From: Neoceratodus forsteri | Taxonomy: Eukaryota; Chordata; Ceratodontiformes; Ceratodontidae | NCBI GenBank assembly: GCA_016271365.2 | Contig: CM057456.1 | Location: forward strand, 166,921,501-166,985,500 | Reading direction: 5' to 3' | DNA length: 64,000 nucleotides | Notes under the pieces: generated by a model | The model's database searches: none | What the model saw: only the letters and a program-made list of their open reading frames with translations | What the model was told of the DNA's origin: nothing | Translations under genes and position numbers: made by a program | In this document: positions 1 through 8,580 of the stretch, piece by piece | Layout: every line of letters begins with the position of its first letter | How positions within the stretch are numbered: the stretch's first letter is position 1

Positions 1-189
1 CCGTGATGTCACACAGATTCAACACTCGTAGGAAAGAAATTTGGGGGCGTAGCCAAGACAGACAAGTAAAACTACTAAAAATAACATTTGCATTAATGTT
101 TTACACATTTTAAACCACACTTCCTTTATTATTGCACCAAGAGCAATTTCAATCTTGGTTACATGCCCCAAAGTTCACAAAACCACTTT

Positions 190-311
190 AAAGGCAGAGA
201 CTGTCTTCAGCTGGGTGCCATCTAAAGTAAGGAAGGTAGGGAGGGATGGAGCTTTGCTAACTTTTGGCATGTATAGAAGGTCATGGATACTATTTTTTTG
301 TACTTATTGCT
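190..311 (-). pseudogene. L2-like LINE, RT fragment downstream of a transposon insertion
   Basis: On the minus strand the conceptual translation contains STKKIVSMTF, then a short stretch ending TLDGTQLKTVSAFK. This matches the region after the RT catalytic motif in the L2-like LINE at 26390-26560 of this window, which reads NTKKTVSMTF and then TLDGITLEDTSSFR. The matching sequence upstream in the element lies at 2404-3787, so one LINE has been split by the DNA transposon at 315-2403. Frameshifts and a stop show it is dead. Homology to the left of about position 190 is not recognisable, so 1-189 may be flanking DNA or diverged 3' LINE sequence. Confidence 0.7.
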
Positions 312-800
312 AGCAGAGTTGTGCGAAATTGGAATATTTCACCCAGCAAAATATTTTGCTTAATCTGTGCATTTCATGAAATATTTTGTTATGCGAAAGG
401 CAAAATTTCACCCATGGGTTGCAAATGAAATTTCGCCCCCAAGCCAGTGAAACTTCAATTGCGGGTAAAATTTTGCTTTATAGACATGTGGTGGTGGGCT
501 GGCTGCCCCTGACGGTGACTGTCTCCCCCCCCAGCTGCTCACCAGCCCAAAAATAAAATCTTCCCTGGTGTCTAGTGGTCTCCTCCGGCCGATCACCGGT
601 CCAAATAAGTAGTAATCTACCCCCAACACATTTCTCCCCCCCATTCCCCCAGATCCCCCCATCCTTACTTAATAAAAAACACTCTCTGGTGTCTAGTGGA
701 CCCCAACCCTGTTATCAGCACCCATCCCACTCCCTCCGTACCCAGACTGGGCCACCAGCACAGCCTGCCACTCACCTCCATGGCCGGCAGCCTGACTTAT

Positions 801-914
801 CTTCAATGAATGACAGCATGCTTGTACAAGCCTGTGCTCATTCATTGAAGCACTACTGCACTTGTACACTTCAATGAATGAGTGTGTGTTTGTACAAGCA
901 CATGCTGATTCATT
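801..914. repeat. Two adjacent palindromes around TTGTACAA
   Basis: Positions 801-850 form an almost perfect 50-bp palindrome: outer arms CTTCAATGAATGA and TCATTCATTGAAG, centre CTTGTACAAG. A second, more decayed copy begins at 869 with CTTCAATGAATG, shares the TTGTACAAG centre, and ends near 914 with GATTCATT. Both lie at the inner end of the left arm of the 315-2403 transposon. They could extrude as hairpins. Nothing shows a function. Confidence 0.8.
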
Positions 915-934
915 TTGTCACTCAGTCGGGCCGC

Positions 935-2000
935 TGGCCATGTATTTATTTATTTTATTTATTTAGATTTTGGTAACCGGGTAAGCCCACTGAGACCAGA
1001 GATCCCTTTTTCAGGGGCAACCCAGGATTAGTTACAAAAAGTACATATCTTGGTGACATTGAACAGTAGTCTTGGATAATACATTTGTAGATTCAATGAA
1101 TACATACATAGTAATATTGTATAGTGTGATATTAAGTAAAATACATAACAAGGAGTTGGATACATAGGAGCAACAGTAAAGCAGCGTTAGCTGAGTACTT
1201 AATTAGTCACAGGGGGTACATAGAAAGGTATTAACATACATAAGTTTAGGGATTGTACATGGTATGTATAGGGTAACATCATTTGGCACAGAGAACAGAG
1301 GGTGCCACTAGGTTAATAGATATTAAGACAGTTTTGCAGTACCTTGACAGTTTACGTAGGGGTGTTATAGGGAAAGCGGTTGAGGTTATCACCGGAGGTT
1401 GCAGAGGGGTGAGCATGATCAGGGGTTAACGGTTGCAGCCACAGAGACTAAGTTCCAGGAGATACACTTTGAGGCCTGATTTAAACCCTAGGAGAGAAGG
1501 CTTGTTGACTAAACTTTCAGGGAGGGCATTCCATAAGAGGGGGGCAGCATAGTGGAAGGAGCGCTTGCCTTGGTTGGTGCGAACACAGGGGGTGGCAAGG
1601 GGACATCTAGCTGAGGATCGAAGGGTTCAGTGCTAGACTTTTGGGGTGAGTAGATCATGCAGGTGAGGAGGGGGGCCGAAGGAGGTGAATTTGAAAGCCA
1701 GGCAGGCAGAGGAGTAGGCCAGTTTGTGCCACAGGGAGGGCCAGTTTAGGTCCTCTAAGGCCTCACAGTGAAGCCTCCTAGGGAGAGAGTTAGTAGCAAA
1801 GCGAGCCACTCTATGGTAGAGTGTAGAGAGCTTGTTGAGCTCCATCTCTTGGAGGGACTGAAGTAAGGGGGATCCATAGAGGATTGTAGGGAGGAGAGTG
1901 CAGTAGGCGATAGTGCATTGTGCTTCGCCAGAGGGGGAGTTTCCCAGACGATAGAGGAGGCCAATCCTCTGGTGGATGGTTTGGGTTAGGGAGATGATGT
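935..2000 (-). pseudogene. 3' fragment of a second L2/CR1-superfamily LINE
   Basis: The left border is a poly(TTTA) tract, the 3' tail of a minus-strand element. It is followed by a tail that in element sense reads GTGGGCTTACCCGG then CTAAATAAATAAA. The coding part (about 1630-2000) encodes the region after the RT domain: residues include RIGLLYRLGN, LPTILYGSPLLQ and LNWPSLWHKL, ending PPPHLHDLLTPKV. It is 5'-truncated with no endonuclease or catalytic RT motif. It sits inside the 315-2403 transposon. Its tail resembles the tail of the SINE at 7625-8080. Confidence 0.75.
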
Positions 2001-2403
2001 GGTAGGTGAGTGGAGGGCTGTGCCAGTGGCCCAATCAGCTTATGGGTGGAGCGGAGTGGGTGCTGACAACAGAGGTGGGGGATGGGGTCCACTAGACACC
2101 AGGGCTGGGTTTTAAGTAAGGATAGGGATCGGGGGTGGGAGAAATGTGTTGGGGGTTACTACTGTACTAATTTGGGCCAGTGATTGGTGGGAGGCTACTA
2201 GACACCAGGGAGAATATTTTCAGCATGTGGGCTGGTGAATGGCTGGGTGGGGGGGGGCAGCCCACTAGACATCAGGGAGCAGATAAATTTGGTGGGATTT
2301 GCAGTGGGTGAAATTTCACCGCAATTTCATTAACAATTTCATGCAGTGAAATTTCCAATTTTGCCACAGTTTTGCCAGCAAAATTTTATTTCACTGCATC
2401 CCT

Positions 2404-3787
2404 AACTTTTAGTTGATTTGCCTTTGAACCAGTGGAGCACACTGAGAAAGTTGCACTGGAGAGAGACCTCTGCAGCTGAAATTGTTGGGACAGAAGTGTA
2501 GATGATGGTGGTGTCATAAACATACATGTTTAAGCTAGAGGAGACACAGGCTGAGGGAAGGTTGTTATGGAAGACAGAGAACAGGATAGGGCCGAGGATG
2601 GAACCTTGGGAGGCACTGATCAGAATAGGGAGTGGGAGCGACAGTATATCGCCCAGCTGAACTGATTGTTGACGGAAAGTCAAGTAGGATCAGAACCAGT
2701 TAACAGTCTGGGGTGAGAGACCTGCTAATGTTAGTTTATTTAGGAGGAGCTGGTGGGAAATGGAATTGAAAACTTTGGCCAGGTCTATAAAAATAGTGAC
2801 TGTGATCTGGCCTTTGTCCATTCCTGAGAGGAAGGAGTCAGTTACTCTGAGGAGTGAGAATACCGTGGAGTGTTGTTTCCTGAAATCAGATTGGCAGTGA
2901 GAAAGGAAGGATGTGGAATTGAGAAAAGAAATAATCCTGGAGAGCACTAAAGATTCCTGGAATTTTGCAAGGGAGAGGAGTGGTGAGATAGGTCTGAATT
3001 TCTCAGGGGAAGATGGGTCACTGCCCTTGTGGAGTGTAAGGACTATAGCCAACTTCCAGGCTTGGAGAACTGCTGCAAGTAAGTAGGACAGGTTCAGGAT
3101 GTGTGTGAAAAGGGTGACTATGGCCAGAGCGGAGAGCTGCCAGAGCTTAGGATCCAGACAGTCTGGGCTGTGTCTGAAGGACTTAGAGGTGATAGGGCAT
3201 GGAAGCCTTCCTGAGGGATGGCCCAGGAAAGTCAAATATGTAATTGTGAGGGGAGAGGAAATGGGGGATGTTAGAGGAAGATTGGCTAGATAGGGCACAG
3301 ATTGTAAAAATTGGTTGAACGGAGTGGCAGTTATAAGTTAGTCAGGTGCTAGCTTGCCACCAGATTGGGGTGGGGGGTGGGCAGGAGTATCAATGAGGGA
3401 ATACAGGACTGTCTAGAACTTGGCTAGAGACCTTAGGTTAGATTGGAGATGAGCTGTGTAGTACTGGGACTTGGCAGTGTGAACAGATTTTGTGCAGTGG
3501 TTCCTAATAGACCGGTAGTGTTGATAGTTGGCAGCAGTGGGGGCGGATTTATAGTTTGCCCATGCTCGGTCACTAGATCTGAAGAGTGCAATGAGGTTGG
3601 TTGTAACCCATGAGTGGTGGGACCGCTTGACCCTTAGTTTTCTAGGTGGTGTTTAAGTATTTCAGATCTTGTTGAAAATTGAGATAAAGAGGGATGGAGT
3701 TTTATCTATGTTACTTGTGGAGTAAACAGAGTTCCAGTCAGCGGAGTTGAAATTCGCTAGGAGGGACTCAGTATCTAAGGACTTGAG
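2404..3787 (-). pseudogene. L2-like LINE ORF2 fragment, reverse transcriptase
   Basis: Minus-strand frames encode, in order, an upstream region with AHLQSN-type text near 3440-3600, then RT segments. These are KFRPISPLLSLAKF, the fingers region SFLSHCQSDFRKQHST, motif A as FIDLAKVFNSISHQLLLNKL, and motif B as GSILGPILFSVF. The catalytic YADD box is decayed to a YVYD-like form. It is 5'-truncated near 3787 and has several frameshifts. Reading continues into 190-311 after the inserted transposon is skipped. It is the same family as the LINE at 24290-27655. It was probably copied by target-primed reverse transcription and is now inactive. Confidence 0.85.
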
Positions 3788-4452
3788 GGGCCTTTATCAA
3801 ACATATTTGGGGAAAGATTGAGGGGGTCATATGACTGTTCTGTGATGGAGGCTGATCTATCCTAAGGCCAAAATATTTAATTAAAAAGGCATGAAAGGGT
3901 ATGCTTTGTGCTGGGATAGCGGCACACTTTGGGTGGGTCGATGCACAAGGCCAAAGGCTGAGAACTTCCACCATCCAAGAATTGCTGCTATCCCAGCACA
4001 AAGAACATCACTGAGTGCTTTATTATGATTAAGAAATGAGTCATTAAGGACTGCAAAGAAATTTTTTTTCATATTTTTTTTATCTTAACATGCAAACATT
4101 AGGTTATGGATCCTTTTTCTAATGCTTTTGTGCTGGGATGAGAGCACTGGGTTCTGAGCTCCTCAACCAGTCAGGTTTCTGGATTTTTTATACCCATTTC
4201 ATAATTATTTGTAACAGTCACACACTGCAATTGCCCCACTTGGGTAGTATTTTCAAATGGGTGGATGCAGAAACACATGCATAATCCACCTCATTTGCAG
4301 CTCCTATGCCCTTAGAAATTGTGCGTATATTATCCTGAAAGTGCCCAAATTTCTAACACAAATTGGTATGGCAGCCAGGAGCTACTGTATGTCCTTCCCA
4401 CTATCTGGATCAAGCTTCAAGCCACTTTAAAACTCTATGCTTTTATCCCACT
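3788..4452. other. Non-coding stretch with a stem-loop; pre-insertion DNA of the HAL1-like element
   Basis: No credible coding sequence is seen here. The stretch holds an inverted repeat (entered separately) and A/T runs. Its right end carries the first copy of the target duplication of the neighbouring ORF1-only L1 element (AAAAGCATTCATC, 4453-4465). Confidence 0.6.
3904..4003. repeat. 21-bp inverted repeat with 58-bp loop
   Basis: The left arm (3904-3924) reads CTTTGTGCTGGGATAGCGGCA. The right arm (3983-4003) is its reverse complement with one mismatch. A third partial copy, CTTTTGTGCTGGGATG, lies at 4125-4140 in direct orientation with the left arm. It could be a small MITE or the terminal repeats of a larger decayed element. 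No target duplication was identified. Confidence 0.75.
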
Positions 4453-4465
4453 AAAAGCATTCATC

Positions 4466-6125
4466 GGGGAGGGGGAGGGCACCAGAGAGCTGGCTTCCAG
4501 GCATGATGTGTCTTCTGCAGCTCTGCACATCTTGCTCCTGTTTTGCCTACCAAAGCTTATAATTTCTTCTGAATTTCCTATTGCAACTAATCTCAGTGCT
4601 ATCTATAGGCTCTCAGCTCTCTAACGGTACTAAACTTGAAATGGGGCATACAAAGCACAACCATCCCCACTCGTCTGCAAATTTGAGGCCTTCCACTGCA
4701 TTGCAACTTCCACCACCTAGCTCAGATCAAGACCACGTGGCAGCGCCTGCTACTATCAAAAACCCTTCATGGCAAGCGTTGGTGGAATTGGTCAGAGCAA
4801 TGGATTCAAAACTTGAAAAAACTCTCACTAAATTGGAAGCCCAGGATGTGGCAATAACAGCCCTGAGTTCAACGATCGCTGATGTGGACAAGCAATCCTT
4901 AGCAGCCCAGACTACAGCAACTACCTTGGTAAAAGAGAACCAGCAGCTTAGATATCATCTGGAAGGAGTGGAAAACATGATTCGAGTGGTGAACATTCAA
5001 AAAGTTGGCCTTCCTGAAGGTGCTGAAGGGGTGAACCTCCTGTCCTTCCTGAGGCAATGGATGGCTGCAAATCTTTCAATCCCTGAGGACTTTGAGTGGA
5101 CAGCTCTGTGGCAGGCATACCAAGCAACTCAAAGGGTACAGCCTGCAGATGTGAGTCAACCGAGAACGGTGATCCTGAAGATGATGGGGTTGGAGGTCCG
5201 GGATATTCTTACTAGGGCAGCTCATGCAGCTTCCCCCTTGGAGATCCAGAATCAAGAGATCAAGCTGTTTCTTGACCTCTCTTTCCAGACCTGCTCGAGG
5301 AGGAAACAATTTCATGCAGTCCGACGGAAGCTCCAGTCGTTGGGGATAACACACTCTTTCCTATTACTGGCCCACTTACGAATCACATATAGGGGCTGGA
5401 GTTGGCAGTTTACCGACCCGATGGATGAGGGCTGGTGGGCTGAAAAAGCTGCAACTGAGTTCAATATTAAACCAGGACCGGATAATGTGGTGGTCAGCTC
5501 TGACTCTGATGAAGGCTAAGTACTGACTTTTTTCTTTTGCCACTCATTGCACCCTAATTGGCAGCTAAAAATTAGAGACTGGGACAATATGGTTGAAGCA
5601 GTATTTTAAGGGCGGGGGTAACACATTTTTACCTTCTCATTGTTAAGTTCTGTTAATTATGACTGGGGCTCTTTACTCCACTGGTCATGATTTCCTGGTC
5701 ATGTTATTATAACTACGCTTATTGTATATTGAGATCTGTTCTATGTTATATGTGTGGATTGGGGGGAGGGGAGGAGTGGGAGATAGTAGAGTGCATGGGG
5801 ACCATGATTACCTTTAATATTTTTCCTCTTTGCAAGGTCACAGCACTTCTGGTTAGTGCAGTTTAAATTCTTTGGATATTTTACCTACTATATGGATGAT
5901 TACCTTAGCCATGAAGCGGCTGGCATACTGGACTTTCTTATATCTGGGACAGTTGGTGAATTTTGCCAATTATCTAAGTTTTTCCCCTACTCCTGCTATA
6001 TATTTATATGAGAGCTAGGATTAAGTGATATCCCATGTTTTCAATGTTGTATTTGACTGAATCATTTTGCATGAGGGAAAAAAAGCTGAAATGTCTTATT
6101 AAACTAATAAAAAGAGAGTACAAAA
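4466..6125 (+). mobile_element. Complete ORF1-only L1 element (HAL1-like)
   Basis: The element is bounded by a perfect 13-bp direct repeat, AAAAGCATTCATC, at 4453-4465 and 6126-6138. The 5' end begins GGGGAGGGGGAGGG, typical of an L1 start. The only open frame is an ORF1 protein (4641-5519). After a roughly 600-bp 3' part with the G-rich block GGGGGGAGGGGAGGAG near 5760, the element ends in AATAAAAAG and an A8 tail. There is no endonuclease or reverse transcriptase. This is the architecture of the HAL1 elements known from mammals, so it must have been mobilised in trans by an L1. The intact ORF and perfect duplication suggest a recent insertion compared with its neighbours. Confidence 0.88.
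4641..5519 (+). CDS. L1-type ORF1 protein (RNA-binding, coiled coil), 292 aa, open
   Basis: An uninterrupted frame begins MGHTKHNHPHSS. An upstream in-frame ATG at 4581 exists, but L1 ORF1 proteins usually start MG followed by basic residues, so 4641 is preferred. Residues about 55-115 form a heptad-rich coiled coil (MDSKLEKTLTKLEAQ and onward, to VENMIRVVN). A single RRM-like domain follows, with the family-typical motif NIQKVGLPEGAEG. The C-terminal domain includes KFF-type basic text, RRKQFHAVRRKLQSLG. The tail is acidic (SSDSDEG). In L1 elements this protein trimerises, coats the RNA and acts as a chaperone. Here it is the only encoded protein. Compared with the Tx1/L1 ORF1 at 19015-19913 the motif order is the same, but the sequence is clearly diverged. 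Confidence 0.88.
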   Translation: MGHTKHNHPHSSANLRPSTALQLPPPSSDQDHVAAPATIKNPSWQALVELVRAMDSKLEKTLTKLEAQDVAITALSSTIADVDKQSLAAQTTATTLVKENQQLRYHLEGVENMIRVVNIQKVGLPEGAEGVNLLSFLRQWMAANLSIPEDFEWTALWQAYQATQRVQPADVSQPRTVILKMMGLEVRDILTRAAHAASPLEIQNQEIKLFLDLSFQTCSRRKQFHAVRRKLQSLGITHSFLLLAHLRITYRGWSWQFTDPMDEGWWAEKAATEFNIKPGPDNVVVSSDSDEG

Positions 6126-6138
6126 AAAAGCATTCATC

Positions 6139-7624
6139 AGAACTGTCAATGGAATTGCCACTGAGTCCTGCCACTGTTTCTAGCCCCCCATTCTGCTTTC
6201 GCATCTCCCCCTTTATTTCTCGCACTTGCCTGATCCGTATATCATCTTTCATGTATTTATACTCTACTGTCTTCTCTTTTTTCACCTTGCTGGCCACTTT
6301 TATTTCACCAAGATGGTGGCTGTGTGTGAGCGGCATGAGGTCCGAGCTCTGAGGTCTGAGCTTTGTTACTTGTTTAATATGTATTTTTCTGTATTCATTT
6401 TTGTTTTTATTTTAGTTTGTTTTTAATTAGTTGTTTTAGTTTAGTTAGGGCCTTTTAGCGAGATAATCTCGTGTTGTTAAGCAAATTTTTTGGGTCAGTA
6501 GTTAGATTTTTTTGGCTGCCCTCCCTCGCCATATGGGAGTTATGGCTGCTCGACCATTTATATCATGGCTGCCGTTTGTTAGTAAAAGTGAAACGTCCGA
6601 AACAGACATCCCAGTTTTTAGCTGTTTTTACTCCCTTGCTATATGGACATTTTGATTATTTAACTGTCCATCTTATGGTTGCCTTCAGTAAAGCCATAAC
6701 AGACCCTAAATTAGTGGAGATCTGTCGAGTCACTGCTTGGAGCTGCTGTTCCAGTGTTCGGGTAGGCTATGTGAGTCAGGAAGACCTGGGATGAATCGAG
6801 CTGTGAAATTACTGTTGAATCGAGCTGGGAGAATTACCACCTTACCTACTCACTTGTGAGCAAGTGCTGGTGTGGTGAGAGCATATTCAACAAATGGGTG
6901 AATATCTGATTGTGACTGTGTGGAGTTTCTCGCTCTGACCACTCATGTTGGAATAGACTGTGTGGTGAGAGTACAGGCTATGTGAGTCCGGAAGCCCAGG
7001 CTGAGTTGAGCTGGAAACTACCACTTAAATCTTTCAGTGGTGAACAATTGCTGGCATGGTGAGAGCACATCCAGCGACTGGGAGAATTTTTGAATGTGGC
7101 TGAGAAGTGTGGAGTTTACTGCTTTGACTACTCGTTGTGGAACAGGTGGTGTGGTTAGAACACATCCACTGACTGTGTTTACTCCTTTGGGTCCCAGGTA
7201 TTTGCTCCTTTTTGTCCCATGAGGGACAACTGACAGGTTTTGGGCTGTGTCGGGTGTCTGGCGAGAACAGTAGCAGGGGGTTTGGACTGGAGGGTCTGGT
7301 CTCAACTGCTGTTGTTAGGTAAGGGGGACTTCTGTTGCTGATGGGTGGCTGAGTCTTCAATGCCCCTCTGATCGGGCCCGTATTCAGCTGGTAGAATATT
7401 GTTGGTTTGTTGCTCCAAGGAAGGGGAAGGTGGTAGTTTACCTCTTAGGCTGCAGTACTGAACTGGGGGTTATTACCTGGGCTAGCCTGTGACCAGAAAG
7501 GAGCTCTGTGGGGTGCAGATTTGTGGATGGTATGGCCCCCAGGGATTCTTAGTGTTTTCTGTGGGGGGGGGCTGGTAGGTCTTCTCCTCAGGCGCCCGTA
7601 TTTACTGCCCGTGGCCTGCAGGGT
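6139..7624. other. Non-coding stretch; possible 5' region of the downstream L2 LINE
   Basis: No supported gene is present. The segment begins with the target site of the HAL1-like insertion. It contains a T-rich block (6365-6440) and then a roughly 208-bp tandem duplication (6763 to about 7180). It leads, across a SINE, to the start of the L2 LINE coding part near 8581. LINE 5' UTRs often hold tandem promoter monomers, so this may be one. That is inference only. Confidence 0.4.
6763..7180. repeat. Two tandem units of about 208 bp
   Basis: The unit starting at 6763 (GTAGGCTATGTGAGTCAGGA) recurs at about 6971 (ACAGGCTATGTGAGTCCGGA). Several further blocks match in order: GAGTTGAGCTGG or GAATCGAGCTGG, then AGCAAGTGCTGG or AACAATTGCTGG, then GTGGTGAGAGCA, then GTGTGGAGTTT. 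Copies are roughly 80 percent alike by eye. Such direct repeats can be promoter monomers of a LINE or a local duplication. Confidence 0.7.
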
Positions 7625-8080
7625 TTATTTATTTATTTATTTATTTTATTTAGTTTTTGTTGTCCGGGTAAGTGCACTAGACAAATCCTGCCTATTTTCA
7701 GGCACGACCCGGGGGAGGGGATACAGATGAATGCCAACTGACCTTGAACCAGATTAAGCTGTTGGTGGTATTTTTCATGAATAGAGGAATTTGGCCATTG
7801 CACCGGGGAAATTCCCCTGCTCTTTTCGAGAAGTGCCATGGGATCTTTAACATCCACCTGAACTACCACCAGAATGGGCAGATGGGACCTCGGTTTAATG
7901 TCTCATCTGAAAGACAGCACCTCAGGAGTGCAGTACCCCCCCCCATGCTGCACTACAGTGTCAGTATTGGGATATTAACCCAAGTGCCTGGTGTGGGGAT
8001 AGAACCCACAGCCTACTGATCTCCCGGCCTCAGAGGCGAGTGTGCTACCTGCTGAGCCACTGACACTGCTTTAGCCTCCG
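7625..8080 (-). mobile_element. Full-length V-domain tRNA SINE
   Basis: The element reads 5' to 3' on the minus strand. The tRNA-like head is at the right: A-box-like TGGCTCAGCAGG, B box GGTTCTATCCC. The central domain is the conserved vertebrate block with GATGAGACATTAAACCGAGG and GTTAAAGATCCCATGGCACTT, as in V-SINE-type elements of fishes. The tail reads CCTGAAAATAGGCAGG, then CTTACCCGGACAAC, then a TAAATAAA repeat ending at 7625. An imperfect duplication flanks it (GCCTGCAGGG and GCCTCCGGGG). A near-identical full copy lies at 37586-38013. Tail-only fragments lie at 29911-29988 and 32331-32462. Confidence 0.85.
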
Positions 8081-8580
8081 GGGATGGTATTTATGGTCTG
8101 AGGCTCTGGAGTGGCAATAAGAGGAGGAGATTGGAAAAAGGAAATTGGACTTGGCTACCTGGGGAGCTGCTTCAGCGGCTCATAAGTTTTGCAGGAACTC
8201 TATTATTTGACTGGTGAGGTAGTGAGAATACCTCAAACAAACAGAATTTGTATTTCATATACTCAGTGGGTGTTGCTAGTGAGAGAGGAGAGCAACTCTG
8301 GCTTTTGTTCTTAGGACTGGGAGAGGCCGAGAGCCTCTCCTGTCTGAAATCAATCATCTGAAGTTCTGGTGTGTTTCATATTGGACACTGATCCTGTGTT
8401 AAAATATTTCTGGACATCTCAATTACTCAATTTTAGATCTTGGGGCTGGGATCCTTTGTATATGTGTTAGAGGGGTGGTTTAGCAATTTGAGTATTTGGG
8501 TAGTTTAATTTATTATCTGAAATAATTAGAAGCATATATAATTTGGGGTTTTACTTTGTTATTGCGGTAGTGTTTAGAAA
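8081..8580. other. Stretch without a recognisable gene, upstream of L2 coding region
   Basis: There is no convincing coding sequence. It lies between the SINE and the first LINE-like coding text and is probably 5' UTR of the L2 LINE that follows. Confidence 0.35.

Larger units (their letters stand above)
315..2403. mobile_element. DNA transposon with long imperfect inverted arms, non-autonomous
   Basis: The left arm (315 to about 780) and the reverse complement of the right arm (about 2003-2403) align over several hundred bases with mismatches and small gaps. The ends read AGAGTTGTGCGAAA and AGGGATGCAGTGAAA. The arms share the repeated motif CTGGTGTCTAGTGG and blocks such as CCCCCAACACATTTCTCCC. 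The element splits a LINE reading frame. The flanking target duplication is decayed, beginning CTA and 8-9 bp long, so a hAT-type origin is plausible but unproven. No transposase is present. The interior holds an unrelated LINE 3' fragment (935 to about 2000). A related stretch without obvious ends lies near 44080-44340. Confidence 0.75.
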
